From Actinoplanes sp. L3-i22 (lineage in GTDB: Bacteria > Actinomycetota > Actinomycetes > Mycobacteriales > Micromonosporaceae): a DNA stretch of 64,000 bases. This document shows, piece by piece, positions 6,966 to 15,192 of the stretch (the stretch's first letter is position 1; each line of letters opens with the position of its first letter). A program made the translations under genes and the position numbers. The notes under the pieces are model-generated. The model was not told where the DNA came from. It made no database searches and saw only the letters and a program-made list of their open reading frames with translations. The stretch covers positions 7,944,501 to 8,008,500 of the forward strand of contig NZ_AP024745.1 of NCBI RefSeq assembly GCF_019704555.1, in the 5' to 3' direction.

Positions 6966-8366
6966 TCAGGGGAGTTCGTAGTTCTCGTTGAGGGCGGCGC
7001 CGCGGTCCGGCTTGTACTGGTCGAAGCCGCGCGGGTTGCACTGCAGGCCGCCGTTGATGCAGTGGGTGGTCAGGGCGGCGAGCACGGCCGGGTCCCAGGC
7101 GTTGTAGACGTCGTAGTGGAACGAGTAGCCGCGGCCGCTGGCGAAGTGGACGTTGGCCATGTTGCCGCTGACCGGCCAGGCCATCTTGAACTCGATCATC
7201 GGGACGGCGACCGGGTGGGAGGCCGGGCAGACGCCGACGATCGGGTACGCCATGTGGCTCTTGTGGTCGGGGGTGTCCAGGTGCAGGCCGTCCCAGCAGC
7301 TCGGGGCCTGGAGCCGGACGTTGAGCTGGGAGCCGGCGACGCAGTTCGCCGGGATGTCCCAGTTGCGGGTGAGGTCGCCGCACTCGAAGCCCTCGACCGC
7401 GCCCGGGTGGTTGCGGAACTCGTCGAGGGTGGAGGTGGGGCTGCCGACGACGTAGCGCAGGCCCGCCGGGAACGGCCGGACGCTGGTGTAGTCGAGCACG
7501 CCGCTCTTGTAGTAGATGACCTGCGGGCCGTCCGGCTGGACCGCCGTGTCGCCGTTGAGCAGGGTCGGCATCCAGTAGCCGGTGCGGTCCCCGGGGGTGA
7601 TGCAGGACGTGGTGCCGGCCTGCAGCGAGGCGAGGGTGGTGTTGGCGTTCGTGGTGCGGTTGCCCATGAACGTGTGCGAGTGCGAGGCGCCGGGCAGGCC
7701 GGGGAAGACGATCGGGTCGTCGTTCAGGTTCGTCCGGCTGACCGAGCAGTTCGCCTGGAACTCGCGGTGCGTGACCGGCGGGTTCTGGGCCGGCGGGATC
7801 TTGGTGGACGGGACGACGCCGGTGACCGGCGGGTTCGCCATCACGTAGCCCGGGCCGTCGGAGGCCGGCGGCGTGACCGACGACGTTCCGTAGACCTGGA
7901 ACTCGTAGAGCGAGTAGCCGTAGCCGGTGCCGCGCTGGGTGCCGTACACCCGGACGTAACGGCCGGAGCCGTTGACCGCCAGGGTCTGGTTGCCGCCGGC
8001 CGCCGTGGTGGTGCTGTAGATCGTGGTCCAGGCGTTGCCGTCGGGCGAGGTCTGGATCTGGAAGGCCTTCGCGTACGCGGCCTCCCACTGCAGTTTGACC
8101 TGCGTGATCGTGGCGGTGGAGCCGAGATCGACGCGGAGCCACTGCGGGTCGGCCCACAGGCTGCCCCAACGGGTGTCGGAGCGGCCGTCGACCGCGGCGA
8201 TCGCGGGGGACTCGCCGTTCTCGGTCGAGGAGGCGAGCGCCGGACGGCCCTGCGAGAGCAGGGTGTCGGCGGCGTAGGCCGACGGGTTGGCGGCGACCAG
8301 CATGGCGCCGGCCAGGGCGAACGCGCTCAGCGGCGCGATCAGCCATCGCAAGGTTCTTCTGTTCAC
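6966..8366 (-). CDS. Secreted F5/8 type C + DUF1996 protein
   Basis: 466 residues from GTG 8366, chosen because GGGAGA sits 7 nt upstream and the signal peptide (MNRRTLRWLIAPLSAF..., cut near AYA-AD) then begins properly. Residues about 34-170 are a discoidin/F5-8C domain nearly identical in style to those of the protein at 1664. Residues about 190-460 match DUF1996, with the conserved HSHTFMGN, CITPGDRTGYW, CWDGLHLDTPDHKSHMAYP and SGRGYSFHYDVYNAWD blocks. DUF1996 is common in secreted fungal and actinobacterial proteins; its activity is not established as far as I know. LacI-type operator B lies 37 bp upstream, so it probably belongs to the same sugar regulon. Confidence 0.88.
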   Translation of the reverse strand: MNRRTLRWLIAPLSAFALAGAMLVAANPSAYAADTLLSQGRPALASSTENGESPAIAAVDGRSDTRWGSLWADPQWLRVDLGSTATITQVKLQWEAAYAKAFQIQTSPDGNAWTTIYSTTTAAGGNQTLAVNGSGRYVRVYGTQRGTGYGYSLYEFQVYGTSSVTPPASDGPGYVMANPPVTGVVPSTKIPPAQNPPVTHREFQANCSVSRTNLNDDPIVFPGLPGASHSHTFMGNRTTNANTTLASLQAGTTSCITPGDRTGYWMPTLLNGDTAVQPDGPQVIYYKSGVLDYTSVRPFPAGLRYVVGSPTSTLDEFRNHPGAVEGFECGDLTRNWDIPANCVAGSQLNVRLQAPSCWDGLHLDTPDHKSHMAYPIVGVCPASHPVAVPMIEFKMAWPVSGNMANVHFASGRGYSFHYDVYNAWDPAVLAALTTHCINGGLQCNPRGFDQYKPDRGAALNENYELP

Positions 8367-8402
8367 GGGGGGATCTCCCAAGGCTTGGAGGACGGAACGC
8401 TT

Positions 8403-8416
8403 GGAGAGCGCTTTCC
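8403..8416. promoter_or_regulatory. LacI-type operator, copy B
   Basis: GGAGAGCGCTTTCC, exact reverse complement of copies A and C. It is embedded in TTGGAGAGCGCTTTCCATA, 37 bp before the GTG of the minus-strand F5/8-DUF1996 gene. Confidence 0.75.
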
Positions 8417-8516
8417 ATACTTCGAGCTGTTCACGACGTACGTCAATGGTTTGGGGTTCCGGAACATCGCCGGCCGCCCAGCCGCCGCCCGTGCCGCGGC
8501 CTGGAGCCCAGCGGGC

Positions 8517-8530
8517 GGAAAGCGCTCTCC
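8517..8530. promoter_or_regulatory. LacI-type operator, copy C (autoregulation)
   Basis: GGAAAGCGCTCTCC, identical to copy A, ends 21 bp before the LacI-family start codon at 8552, where bound repressor would block its own transcription. Confidence 0.75.
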
Positions 8531-8551
8531 ATCCCGTGCTATAAACACGGC

Positions 8552-9577
8552 ATGCAGAGCCACCGGCTACCGACGCTCGAGGACGTAGCCCGCGTGGCCG
8601 GCGTCTCCCGGGCCACCGTCTCCCGGGTCGTCAACGGCGTCCGCAACGTCGACCCGCAGCTGCACGAGGTGGTCTGGAGCGCGGTCGAGCAGACCGGGTA
8701 CGTGCCGAACCGGCTGGCCCGATCGCTGGTCACCCGCCGCACCGGCACGGTGACCCTGGTCGTCTCCGACTCGGAGCCGCACGACGACGACCCGTTCATG
8801 GGCCGGTTCTTCGCGGACCCCTACTTCGGGCGCGTGGTCGGCGGGCTGATGAGCGTGCTGCGGCCGGCCGGCGTCCGGCTGGCACTGCAGATGGTCGGCC
8901 CCGAGGGGCAGAAACGCCTGGTCGGCGACCTGCGCAACGGGCAGGCCGACGGCGCCGTGGTGCTGTCGCTGCCGGCCCGGGACCCGCTGCCCGGCCTGCT
9001 CGCCGACGCCCGGATCCCGGCCGTGCTGATCGGGCGGCCGCCCGAGCCGGTGCCGATCAGCTACGTCGACCTGGCCAACGAGACCGGCGCCTCGCTCGCC
9101 GCGGAGCGCCTGGTGGCGCGCGGCTGCCAGCGGATCGGGATGATCTCCGGGCCGGCCGACGTGCCGGCCAGTCAGGACCGGATCACCGGTTTCCAGCGGG
9201 CGCTGGCCCGGCACGGGCACGCCTGGGTGCCGACCGCGACCGGCAACTTCACCCAGGAGAGCGGCGAGCGGGCGATGCGGACGCTGATGCCCGAGCAGCT
9301 CGACGGGGTCTTCGTGGCGAACGACCTGATGGCGGTCGGCGCGCTGCTGGTGCTGCGGGACGCCGGCAAGCGGGTGCCGGAGGACGTCGCGGTGGTCGGG
9401 TTCGACGACAGCAGCGCGGCGCTGGCGGCCCGCCCGGCACTCACGACGGTGCGGCACCCACTGGAGGACATGGCCGCCGAGGCCGCCACACTGTTGCTGG
9501 CCCGGATCGAGGAGCCGGAGGGGCGGGTAAGTTCGGTGATCTACGAGCCGACGCTGGTGAGTCGCCAGTCGGCATGA
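8552..9577 (+). CDS. LacI-family transcriptional regulator
   Basis: 341 residues. The N-terminal LacI helix-turn-helix and hinge are clear (PTLEDVARVAGVSRATVSRV, residues 7-26, then the NRLARSLVTRRTGT hinge). The rest is a periplasmic-binding-protein-like effector domain with the usual GFDDSSAAL and TTVRHPLEDMA blocks near the C-terminus. Such proteins repress sugar-utilisation genes until a sugar binds. Operators A, B and C surround it and the neighbouring F5/8 glycosidase and F5/8-DUF1996 genes, which are its likely targets along with itself; a fourth related site precedes the pectate lyase at 43784. The inducer cannot be read from the sequence. Confidence 0.93.
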   Translation: MQSHRLPTLEDVARVAGVSRATVSRVVNGVRNVDPQLHEVVWSAVEQTGYVPNRLARSLVTRRTGTVTLVVSDSEPHDDDPFMGRFFADPYFGRVVGGLMSVLRPAGVRLALQMVGPEGQKRLVGDLRNGQADGAVVLSLPARDPLPGLLADARIPAVLIGRPPEPVPISYVDLANETGASLAAERLVARGCQRIGMISGPADVPASQDRITGFQRALARHGHAWVPTATGNFTQESGERAMRTLMPEQLDGVFVANDLMAVGALLVLRDAGKRVPEDVAVVGFDDSSAALAARPALTTVRHPLEDMAAEAATLLLARIEEPEGRVSSVIYEPTLVSRQSA

Positions 9578-9665
9578 TCGATGCGGACTGTGACGTCTCC
9601 AATACTTCCGAAAACCTATAGGCCCGATATAGATTGGGGTCGGTCGTCGGAAAGGACACCCTCAC

Positions 9666-10187
9666 ATGACCATCTCGCAGACCCCCGCGGCCTTCGTGAC
9701 CAACCAGGATCTCGACCCGGTCCGCCTCCGGAGGGCGTTCGGTGACTTCCCCAGCGGGGTCGTCGCCGTCGCGGCCGCGGTCGACGGCGTCCTCGTCGGG
9801 CTCGCCGCCAGCTCGTTCACCTCGGTCAGCCTGGAACCGCCACTGATCTCCTTCTCCATCGCCAACACCTCGAAGACGTGGCCCGACCTGCGCCGCGCCG
9901 ACCACCTCGGGGTGACCGTGCTGGCCGCCCACCACAGCGCGATCTGCCGCCAGCTCGCCGGGCCGGTCGCGCACCGCTTCGAGGGCATCCAGGCGTCGGT
10001 CAGCGACGAGGGCGCGGTGACCATCGACGACGGGCTGGCCCGCTTCGACACCACCATCTACCGCGAGGTGGAGGCCGGCGATCACACCATCGTCCTGCTG
10101 AAGCTGCACGGGCTGGATCACCCGGTCGGCGAGCTGGGCCCGCTGGTGTTCCACCGGTCGGCGTTCGGGCGGCTCACCGCCGAGTGA
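9666..10187 (+). CDS. Flavin reductase-like FMN-binding protein
   Basis: 173 residues, the usual size for the short flavin reductase family. The LRRAFGDFPSGVVAVAA opening, AASSFTSVSLEPPLISFSI core and SKTWPDLRRADHLGVTVLA block are family hallmarks that bind FMN. It would reduce free flavin with NAD(P)H for a partner monooxygenase; no partner lies next to it, so its oxygenase is unknown. GGAAAGGA sits about 9 nt before the ATG. A weak TATAGA-like -10 lies at about 9625-9632. It follows the LacI gene by 88 bp and may have its own promoter. Confidence 0.85.
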   Translation: MTISQTPAAFVTNQDLDPVRLRRAFGDFPSGVVAVAAAVDGVLVGLAASSFTSVSLEPPLISFSIANTSKTWPDLRRADHLGVTVLAAHHSAICRQLAGPVAHRFEGIQASVSDEGAVTIDDGLARFDTTIYREVEAGDHTIVLLKLHGLDHPVGELGPLVFHRSAFGRLTAE

Positions 10188-10229
10188 GGCCGGGCCGGGT
10201 CCGGGCCATCGACGTCCTGGAACCGCGGC

Positions 10230-10718
10230 TCAGAGGGATTTCTCCGCGGCCATGATCCGGGCCGGTTTCGGGGCCGGGCGCCGCAGCAGGCCCTCGACAC
10301 CCGAGGCGCCGGCGTCCTCGGTCCACGGCACCAGCGGGCGGGACCGGAACAGCGCCCGCAGATCCATCGGCACCAGGTGCGCCAGCTCGGCCGGCGACAC
10401 CCCGCGCTCCCCCGCGTTCAGCTCGGACAGCACCACCCGGGCCAGGAACGCCGCGTCGCTGCCGTCGGCGAAGAGGCGCTCACCGATCCGGGCCAGGAAA
10501 CGCCGGCAGTCCATGATCTCCACGATCCGGCCGGTCTCCGGCGCCGGCAGCTGCCCACGGAGCTCTTCCGGCAGGGTTGCGGTCAGGCGACGGTACGCCG
10601 AAGCCGGCAGCAGTTCGCTCAGCACGCCGAGCACCGTGGCGGTGACCCGGCGGCTCTCGTTGCGGCCGTGCAGACGGCCGTTCTTCTGAATCCGGCTCAG
10701 CAGATCGTGCTGGTCCAT
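10230..10718 (-). CDS. DUF2267-family protein
   Basis: 162 residues from ATG 10718, chosen for the GGAGGCGCC Shine-Dalgarno immediately upstream. It shows the DUF2267 pattern: a helical pair with VTATVLGVLSELLPASAYRRLTATLPEELRGQLP in the first half and FLARVVLSELNAGERGVSPAELAHLVPMDLRALF in the second. The family is common in actinomycetes, often near stress genes; its biochemical role is unknown. No signal peptide or membrane segment. A perfect palindrome (10781-10792) lies about 63 bp upstream. Confidence 0.8.
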   Translation of the reverse strand: MDQHDLLSRIQKNGRLHGRNESRRVTATVLGVLSELLPASAYRRLTATLPEELRGQLPAPETGRIVEIMDCRRFLARIGERLFADGSDAAFLARVVLSELNAGERGVSPAELAHLVPMDLRALFRSRPLVPWTEDAGASGVEGLLRRPAPKPARIMAAEKSL

Positions 10719-10780
10719 GGTGGCGCCTCCCTGCGCGCCCCGGTCACGGCGCACCCGTACCGGGGCGCACCGGGGTACCC

Positions 10781-10792
10781 GGGCATATGCCC
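10781..10792. promoter_or_regulatory. 12-bp perfect palindrome GGGCATATGCCC
   Basis: Located in the 328-bp gap between DUF2267 (minus) and DUF1772 (plus). It could be an operator for either. The rest of the gap holds one imperfect hairpin near 10986-11007 and nothing else I can name. Confidence 0.4.
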
Positions 10793-11046
10793 TCCAAACC
10801 GGAGTGTCAGGTACTTCACCGAATCGGTGTTTCGGGGACAGCGCCGCAGCGTTTCGCGTTCGTCAAACAGCGCTTCCGGCCGTACCCGGGCGATCGTTCT
10901 TGATCGTCGATCTTCAACCGGGGACGCGGCGGCGATGGCGGCCTGGGACGCTCGCGTATGTAACCGGGAGTTCCGGCCATGGTTCGTCCACGCCCGAGCG
11001 GGTGGACTTGCGTCATGACACTTGCTCCTGACGTCCGGGACCCCGC

Positions 11047-11496
11047 GTGAAGGCCCTGTCCATCGCGGCGGTGGTGTGCCTGGGGCTGATCGCCGGGATC
11101 TTCTTCGCGTTCACCACCTCGGTGCTGCCCGGCCTGCACGCCACCGACGACGCCACCTTCGTGACCGCGATGCGGCACCTCAACGCCGCCATCGAGAACG
11201 GCCTGTTCCTGCTGGTCTTCGCCGGGGCGCTGCTGTTCCCGGCGGTCCTCGCGGGGCTGCTCGCCCGGGCCGGCCGGCCGTTCGCCTGGGTCGCCGCGGC
11301 GGCCGGCCTCTACCTGGTGGTGCTGGTCCTGACGATGGTCGTCGAGGTGCCGCTCAACGACCGGCTCGCCGACGCCGCCGTGTCCCGGGCGGACTTCGAG
11401 AGCGTGTGGGTCCCGGTCAACGACCTTCGCACGGTGCTGAGCACGCTGGCGCTGGCCTGCCTCGGCCGTGGCATGGTTGCCGGGTGGACACGCTGA
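11047..11496 (+). CDS. DUF1772 (anthrone-oxygenase-like) membrane protein
   Basis: 149 residues from GTG 11047. Four hydrophobic segments (about 3-22, 55-75, 82-104, 128-146) and the DUF1772 pattern (FTTSVLPGL near the start, MRHLNAAIENGLF, VEVPLNDRL and a conserved WVPVNDLRT) identify the family. Relatives include anthrone oxygenase-like proteins of unknown chemistry in bacteria. Its last 13 nt overlap the start of the AraC-type regulator, so the two are translationally coupled and the regulator probably controls this gene. Confidence 0.8.
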   Translation: MKALSIAAVVCLGLIAGIFFAFTTSVLPGLHATDDATFVTAMRHLNAAIENGLFLLVFAGALLFPAVLAGLLARAGRPFAWVAAAAGLYLVVLVLTMVVEVPLNDRLADAAVSRADFESVWVPVNDLRTVLSTLALACLGRGMVAGWTR

Positions 11497-12446
11497 CCGG
11501 GCTGCTCGACGGGCCGCGCGCACGTGGCGCCTTCCTGCTGCGGTCGGTGCTGGAGCCGCCGTTCGCGCTGCGGATCCAGGACGAGGCGCCGCTGACCCTG
11601 GTCACGCTGGTGCGGGGCACCGCCCTGATCATCCAGGACACGGCGGTGGAGCTCCGGCCCGGCGACGTCGCGGTGATCCGGGGGCCGCGGCCCTACACCG
11701 TCGCCGACGACCCGGCCACGCCCTGGCAGACGATCGTCCATCCCGGGCAGCGGTGCGTCACCGTGGACGGCGTGCCCCGGGCACAGCTCGGCGTGCGCAG
11801 CTGGGGCGACACCGCCGACGGCGGCACCGAGATGATCACCGGGACGTACCGGCTGGAGAGCGAGGTCAGCCGCCGGCTCCTCGGCGCGCTGCCGGCGATG
11901 CTGGTGCAGCCGGCCGCCGCCACCGACCGCACCCTGGTCGGGCTGCTCGCCGCCGAGATGACCGGCGGCGAGCCCGGCCAGGAACTGGTCCTGGACCGGC
12001 TGCTCGACCTGCTGCTCATCTCGGTGCTGCGGGCCTGGCTGGCGGGCCCGGAAGCCGGGGTGCCGGCCTGGCACGACCCGGTCGTCGGGCCGGCGCTGCG
12101 GCTGTTGCACGACCGGCCGGCCGGGCCGTGGACGGTCGCCGGGCTGGCCGCCCGGGCCGGGGTGTCCCGGTCGCTGCTGGCGCGCCGGTTCACCGAGCTG
12201 GTCGGGGAGCCGCCGATGGCGTACCTGACCGGCTGGCGCCTGGCCCTCGCCGCCGACCTGCTCCGGACCCCGGACGCGACCCTCGATGCGGTGGCGCGGC
12301 AGGTGGGGTACGGGAGCGCTTTCGCGCTCAGCGCGGCGTTCAAGCGCGAGCGCGGCGTCAGCCCGCGGGAATTCCGCCGGCAAGACCCCGACCAGCACTT
12401 CACCGCGTACGACCCGGGGCCGTCGCCCGTGGTGGTGCTGGCGTAG
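11484..12446 (+). CDS. AraC-family regulator with cupin sensor domain
   Basis: 320 residues from GTG 11484, inside the end of the DUF1772 gene. Residues about 1-180 form a cupin-type ligand domain of the AraC-binding class (LRPGDVAVIRGPRPYTVAD; HPGQRCVTV). Residues about 205-305 carry the two AraC helix-turn-helix motifs (TVAGLAARAGVSRSLLARRF and DAVARQVGYGSAFALSAAFK) followed by the RGVSPREFR tail. It probably activates or represses the coupled DUF1772 gene; the ligand is unknown. Confidence 0.9.
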   Translation: MDTLTGLLDGPRARGAFLLRSVLEPPFALRIQDEAPLTLVTLVRGTALIIQDTAVELRPGDVAVIRGPRPYTVADDPATPWQTIVHPGQRCVTVDGVPRAQLGVRSWGDTADGGTEMITGTYRLESEVSRRLLGALPAMLVQPAAATDRTLVGLLAAEMTGGEPGQELVLDRLLDLLLISVLRAWLAGPEAGVPAWHDPVVGPALRLLHDRPAGPWTVAGLAARAGVSRSLLARRFTELVGEPPMAYLTGWRLALAADLLRTPDATLDAVARQVGYGSAFALSAAFKRERGVSPREFRRQDPDQHFTAYDPGPSPVVVLA

Positions 12447-12483
12447 ATTCGCGCCGCACAAGATCTACGGGGGATCGGGAATC

Positions 12484-13230
12484 ATGAAGGTCATCGTCGC
12501 TGTCATCGCCGCGGCCGTCCTGCTGGGCGGCTGCACCGCCGGGTCCGGGCACCCGGCGTCGGTCGCGGCCCCGGCGCCGTCCGCGTCCGTCGCGCCGGTC
12601 ACCAACGGGATCGCCGACCTGCCCGCCGCGGATATCCTGAAGCGCGCCCGGGTCACGCTCACCGCCGCGAAGTCGTTCCGGATCCGTGGCGGCCTGATCG
12701 CCAGCTCCGACGGTGTCCGCCCGCTGCTGTGGATGATGGACATCCAGCTCGCCGGGGACGACGCCGCGGGGTGGACCGCCATGGGGAGCACGAAGCAGGA
12801 CACGCTCACCGTGCGCGGCGGACACTATCTGCGCCCCACCGCGCCGTTCATCAGCTCGGAGCTGGGTCCGGACGACGGGCGCAAGTTCACCACGGCGCAG
12901 GCCGGCCGGTGGATCTCCATCCCGCCGCGGCATGAGATGTTCGGCGACTTCGTCACCCGGAAGTGGGCGCTGAGCCTGCTCGGCCCGACCGGCCCGGTCA
13001 CCAAGGGCGCGATCAAGAACTTCAGCGGGGTGCCGGCCATCGCGGTGACCTACGGCGGCAAGGCGAAGACCGTCGTGTACGTGTCCACCACCGGGGTCCC
13101 CTGCCCGATCCACCTGGACCGCACCGACCTCGAGGGCGTGTCCTTCAGCGAGTTCGGCGCCGCCCCGGCGATCCAGCCGCCCGCGCCCGCGGATGTCGTC
13201 GACCTCGCCGCCGTGGTGAAAGGCCTCTGA
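12484..13230 (+). CDS. Secreted lipoprotein, LppX/LprG-like size, unknown function
   Basis: 248 residues. The signal peptide ends in lipobox LGGC (C17). The mature part has the pattern of actinobacterial LprG/LppX-type lipoproteins: a helical ADILKRARVTLTAAKSFRIRGG opening, repeated beta strands, a WISIPP segment and a VVYVSTTGVPCPIHLDR hairpin. That family carries lipids or sits in the cell envelope. The match is by pattern only, so function is inferred weakly. It starts 38 bp after the AraC gene and ends 14 bp before a convergent gene. Confidence 0.75.
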   Translation: MKVIVAVIAAAVLLGGCTAGSGHPASVAAPAPSASVAPVTNGIADLPAADILKRARVTLTAAKSFRIRGGLIASSDGVRPLLWMMDIQLAGDDAAGWTAMGSTKQDTLTVRGGHYLRPTAPFISSELGPDDGRKFTTAQAGRWISIPPRHEMFGDFVTRKWALSLLGPTGPVTKGAIKNFSGVPAIAVTYGGKAKTVVYVSTTGVPCPIHLDRTDLEGVSFSEFGAAPAIQPPAPADVVDLAAVVKGL

Positions 13231-13243
13231 CCGGCCGGGCGGC

Positions 13244-13729
13244 TCAGCCGCGGACGGCGGTCAGGCGCTGATCGATCTCGGCCAGCGCGGCGTGGAAGTC
13301 GGCCGGTTTCAGGACCGTGGTCATGGTCCGGAAGAAGGACGGCGGGCCGGACGACTCGACCGGGGCGATCACGCGGGTGCCGTCGCGGAGCGTGAGCCGG
13401 ATGGACATCCGGTCGGCGGGCCGGCCCAGGAAGTTCTCGTGGACCGGGTCGACCGAGGCGATCTCCGCCCAGGGGATCGTCCGGGTGCGGAGCAACGTGC
13501 GCAGCCGGATGCCGTCGTCCCCGAGGAACAGACCGGACCAGGCCGTGCGGCCGATGACGGTCAGCCACGCGGCCACGAAGGCGTAGGCCTTCAGCGCCTC
13601 CAGGACGGGCGGCGCGGCGAGCACCGACGTGACGACCACGACCAGGGCGAACATGGCGCCCACGATGGTCAGCGAGGTAGTGAAGTACTGCAATGATGTC
13701 CACGGATACGGGCGTCGCCACCGGCTCAT
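13244..13729 (-). CDS. Membrane-anchored PH-domain-like protein
   Basis: 161 residues from ATG 13729. Two hydrophobic segments near the N-terminus (about 17-37 and 45-65) precede a bacterial PH-like beta domain with the GDDGIRLRTLLRTRTIPWAEIASVDP strand pattern. This is the arrangement of the small actinobacterial PH-domain membrane proteins. Role unknown; it is probably not enzymatic. It is divergent from the amidase gene, with 41 bp between the starts. Confidence 0.7.
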   Translation of the reverse strand: MSRWRRPYPWTSLQYFTTSLTIVGAMFALVVVVTSVLAAPPVLEALKAYAFVAAWLTVIGRTAWSGLFLGDDGIRLRTLLRTRTIPWAEIASVDPVHENFLGRPADRMSIRLTLRDGTRVIAPVESSGPPSFFRTMTTVLKPADFHAALAEIDQRLTAVRG

Positions 13730-13770
13730 ATCGACGATGATCGCACCCCGCCGCTCGGGAGGGCAGCCTG

Positions 13771-15192
13771 ATGTCACCGGCCGGATCCATTGTGGGCCTG
13801 AGCGCCGCCGAGCTGTCCGCGGCCATCGGGAAACAGCAGGTCAGCTGCGTCGAGGTGATGACCGCCCACCTGGATCACATCGACCGGGTGAACCCGGCGG
13901 TCAACGCGATCGTGGCGTTGCGGCCGCGGGACGAGCTGCTCGCCGAGGCGGCCGGGAAGGATCGGCTGCTGCGCGACGGCGGGCGCCAGGGCTGGATGCA
14001 CGGGTTTCCGCACGCGGTCAAGGATCTCGCCGACGTCGCGGGCCTGACCAGCAGTTACGGTCTGATGCCGATGGTCGCCGACGCGGACTCGCTGTTCGTC
14101 GAACGGATCCGGGCGGCCGGGGCGATCTTCATCGGGAAGACGAACGTCCCGCAGCTCGGGCTCGGATCACAAACCTACAACCACGTTTACGGTACGACCG
14201 GAAACGCCTACGACCCGGCGAAGACCGCCGGTGGGAGCAGCGGCGGGGCGGCCGCGGCGGTGGCGCTGCGGATGCTCCCGGTCGCGGACGGCAGCGACTT
14301 CATGGGGTCGTTGCGGAACCCGCCCGGCTGGAACAACGTGTACGGCCTGCGCCCGTCGTTCGGCCGGGTCCCGTCGGCCGGCGGCGACCAGTTCGTCGCG
14401 CAGGGCGGGGTCGAGGGGCCGATCGCGCGCACCGCGACCGACCTGGAGCTGCTGCTGCGGACCATGGCCGGCTACGACGACCGGGCGCCGCTGTCGCTGG
14501 ACGGCTTCACCGGGCGCGCCGCCGGGCCCACCGGGAAGGTCGCGTGGCTCGGCGATCTCGGCGGGTACCTGCCGATGGAGCCGGAGGTCCTCGCCGTCAC
14601 CCGCGCCGCGCTCGGGCACTTCACCGCGCTCGGGATGACCGTCGACACCGTCGACGAGCTGCCCGGGCTGGGCACCGACCGGCTCTGGCCGACCTGGCTG
14701 ACCTACCGGCACTGGCTGGCCGGGAACGGGGTCCGGCAGGTGCACGCCGATCCGCGGCTGCGGGCGCTGCTCAAACCCGAGGCGCTCTTCGAGTACGAGG
14801 GACTCCAGCGCCTGTCCGCGATCGACGTGTTCGAGAACGCCGAGCTCCGCAGCCGCCTCTACGAGGGCTTCCGGGAGCTGTTCGCGACGTACGACTACGC
14901 CGTCCTGCCGACCGCCCAGGTCATGCCGTTCGACGCGAGCGTGCACTGGCCGGAGTCGATCAACGGGACCGCGATGCCGACCTACCACCGGTGGATGGAG
15001 GTCACCACGATCGGGACGATGATCAACGCGCCGGTGCTGGCCGTCCCGGCCGGGTTCGGGGCGAGCGGGCTGCCGATCGGACTGCAGGTCATCGGGCGCA
15101 ACCACGACGACTTCGGGCTGCTGGCGCTGGCGAAGGCGTGGGAGTCGCAGACCGGCGCGTGGCAGGCCCGGCTGCCGTCGCTGCTGGGCTAA
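13771..15192 (+). CDS. Amidase-signature family hydrolase
   Basis: 473 residues, the usual length. The Ser-Ser-Lys triad is visible: K84 in HAVKDLAD, S156 in AGGSSGGAAA and S180 in GSDFMGSLRNP; the spacing of 24 between the serines matches fatty acid amide hydrolase. The ASLYELS-like opening and the C-terminal GASGLPIGLQVIGR block are also canonical. It hydrolyses an amide bond, probably in the cytoplasm since there is no signal peptide; the substrate is not predictable. The Phe-Met in place of the usual Ile/Leu-Gly within the GSD..GS loop is a small deviation. The 3' end overlaps the convergent pentapeptide gene by 4 bp. Confidence 0.9.
   Translation: MSPAGSIVGLSAAELSAAIGKQQVSCVEVMTAHLDHIDRVNPAVNAIVALRPRDELLAEAAGKDRLLRDGGRQGWMHGFPHAVKDLADVAGLTSSYGLMPMVADADSLFVERIRAAGAIFIGKTNVPQLGLGSQTYNHVYGTTGNAYDPAKTAGGSSGGAAAAVALRMLPVADGSDFMGSLRNPPGWNNVYGLRPSFGRVPSAGGDQFVAQGGVEGPIARTATDLELLLRTMAGYDDRAPLSLDGFTGRAAGPTGKVAWLGDLGGYLPMEPEVLAVTRAALGHFTALGMTVDTVDELPGLGTDRLWPTWLTYRHWLAGNGVRQVHADPRLRALLKPEALFEYEGLQRLSAIDVFENAELRSRLYEGFRELFATYDYAVLPTAQVMPFDASVHWPESINGTAMPTYHRWMEVTTIGTMINAPVLAVPAGFGASGLPIGLQVIGRNHDDFGLLALAKAWESQTGAWQARLPSLLG

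Noticed and set aside
12312..12325. GAGCGCTTTC-like LacI half site
   Set aside because: Inside the AraC gene in the DNA-binding domain codons; lacks the second half.
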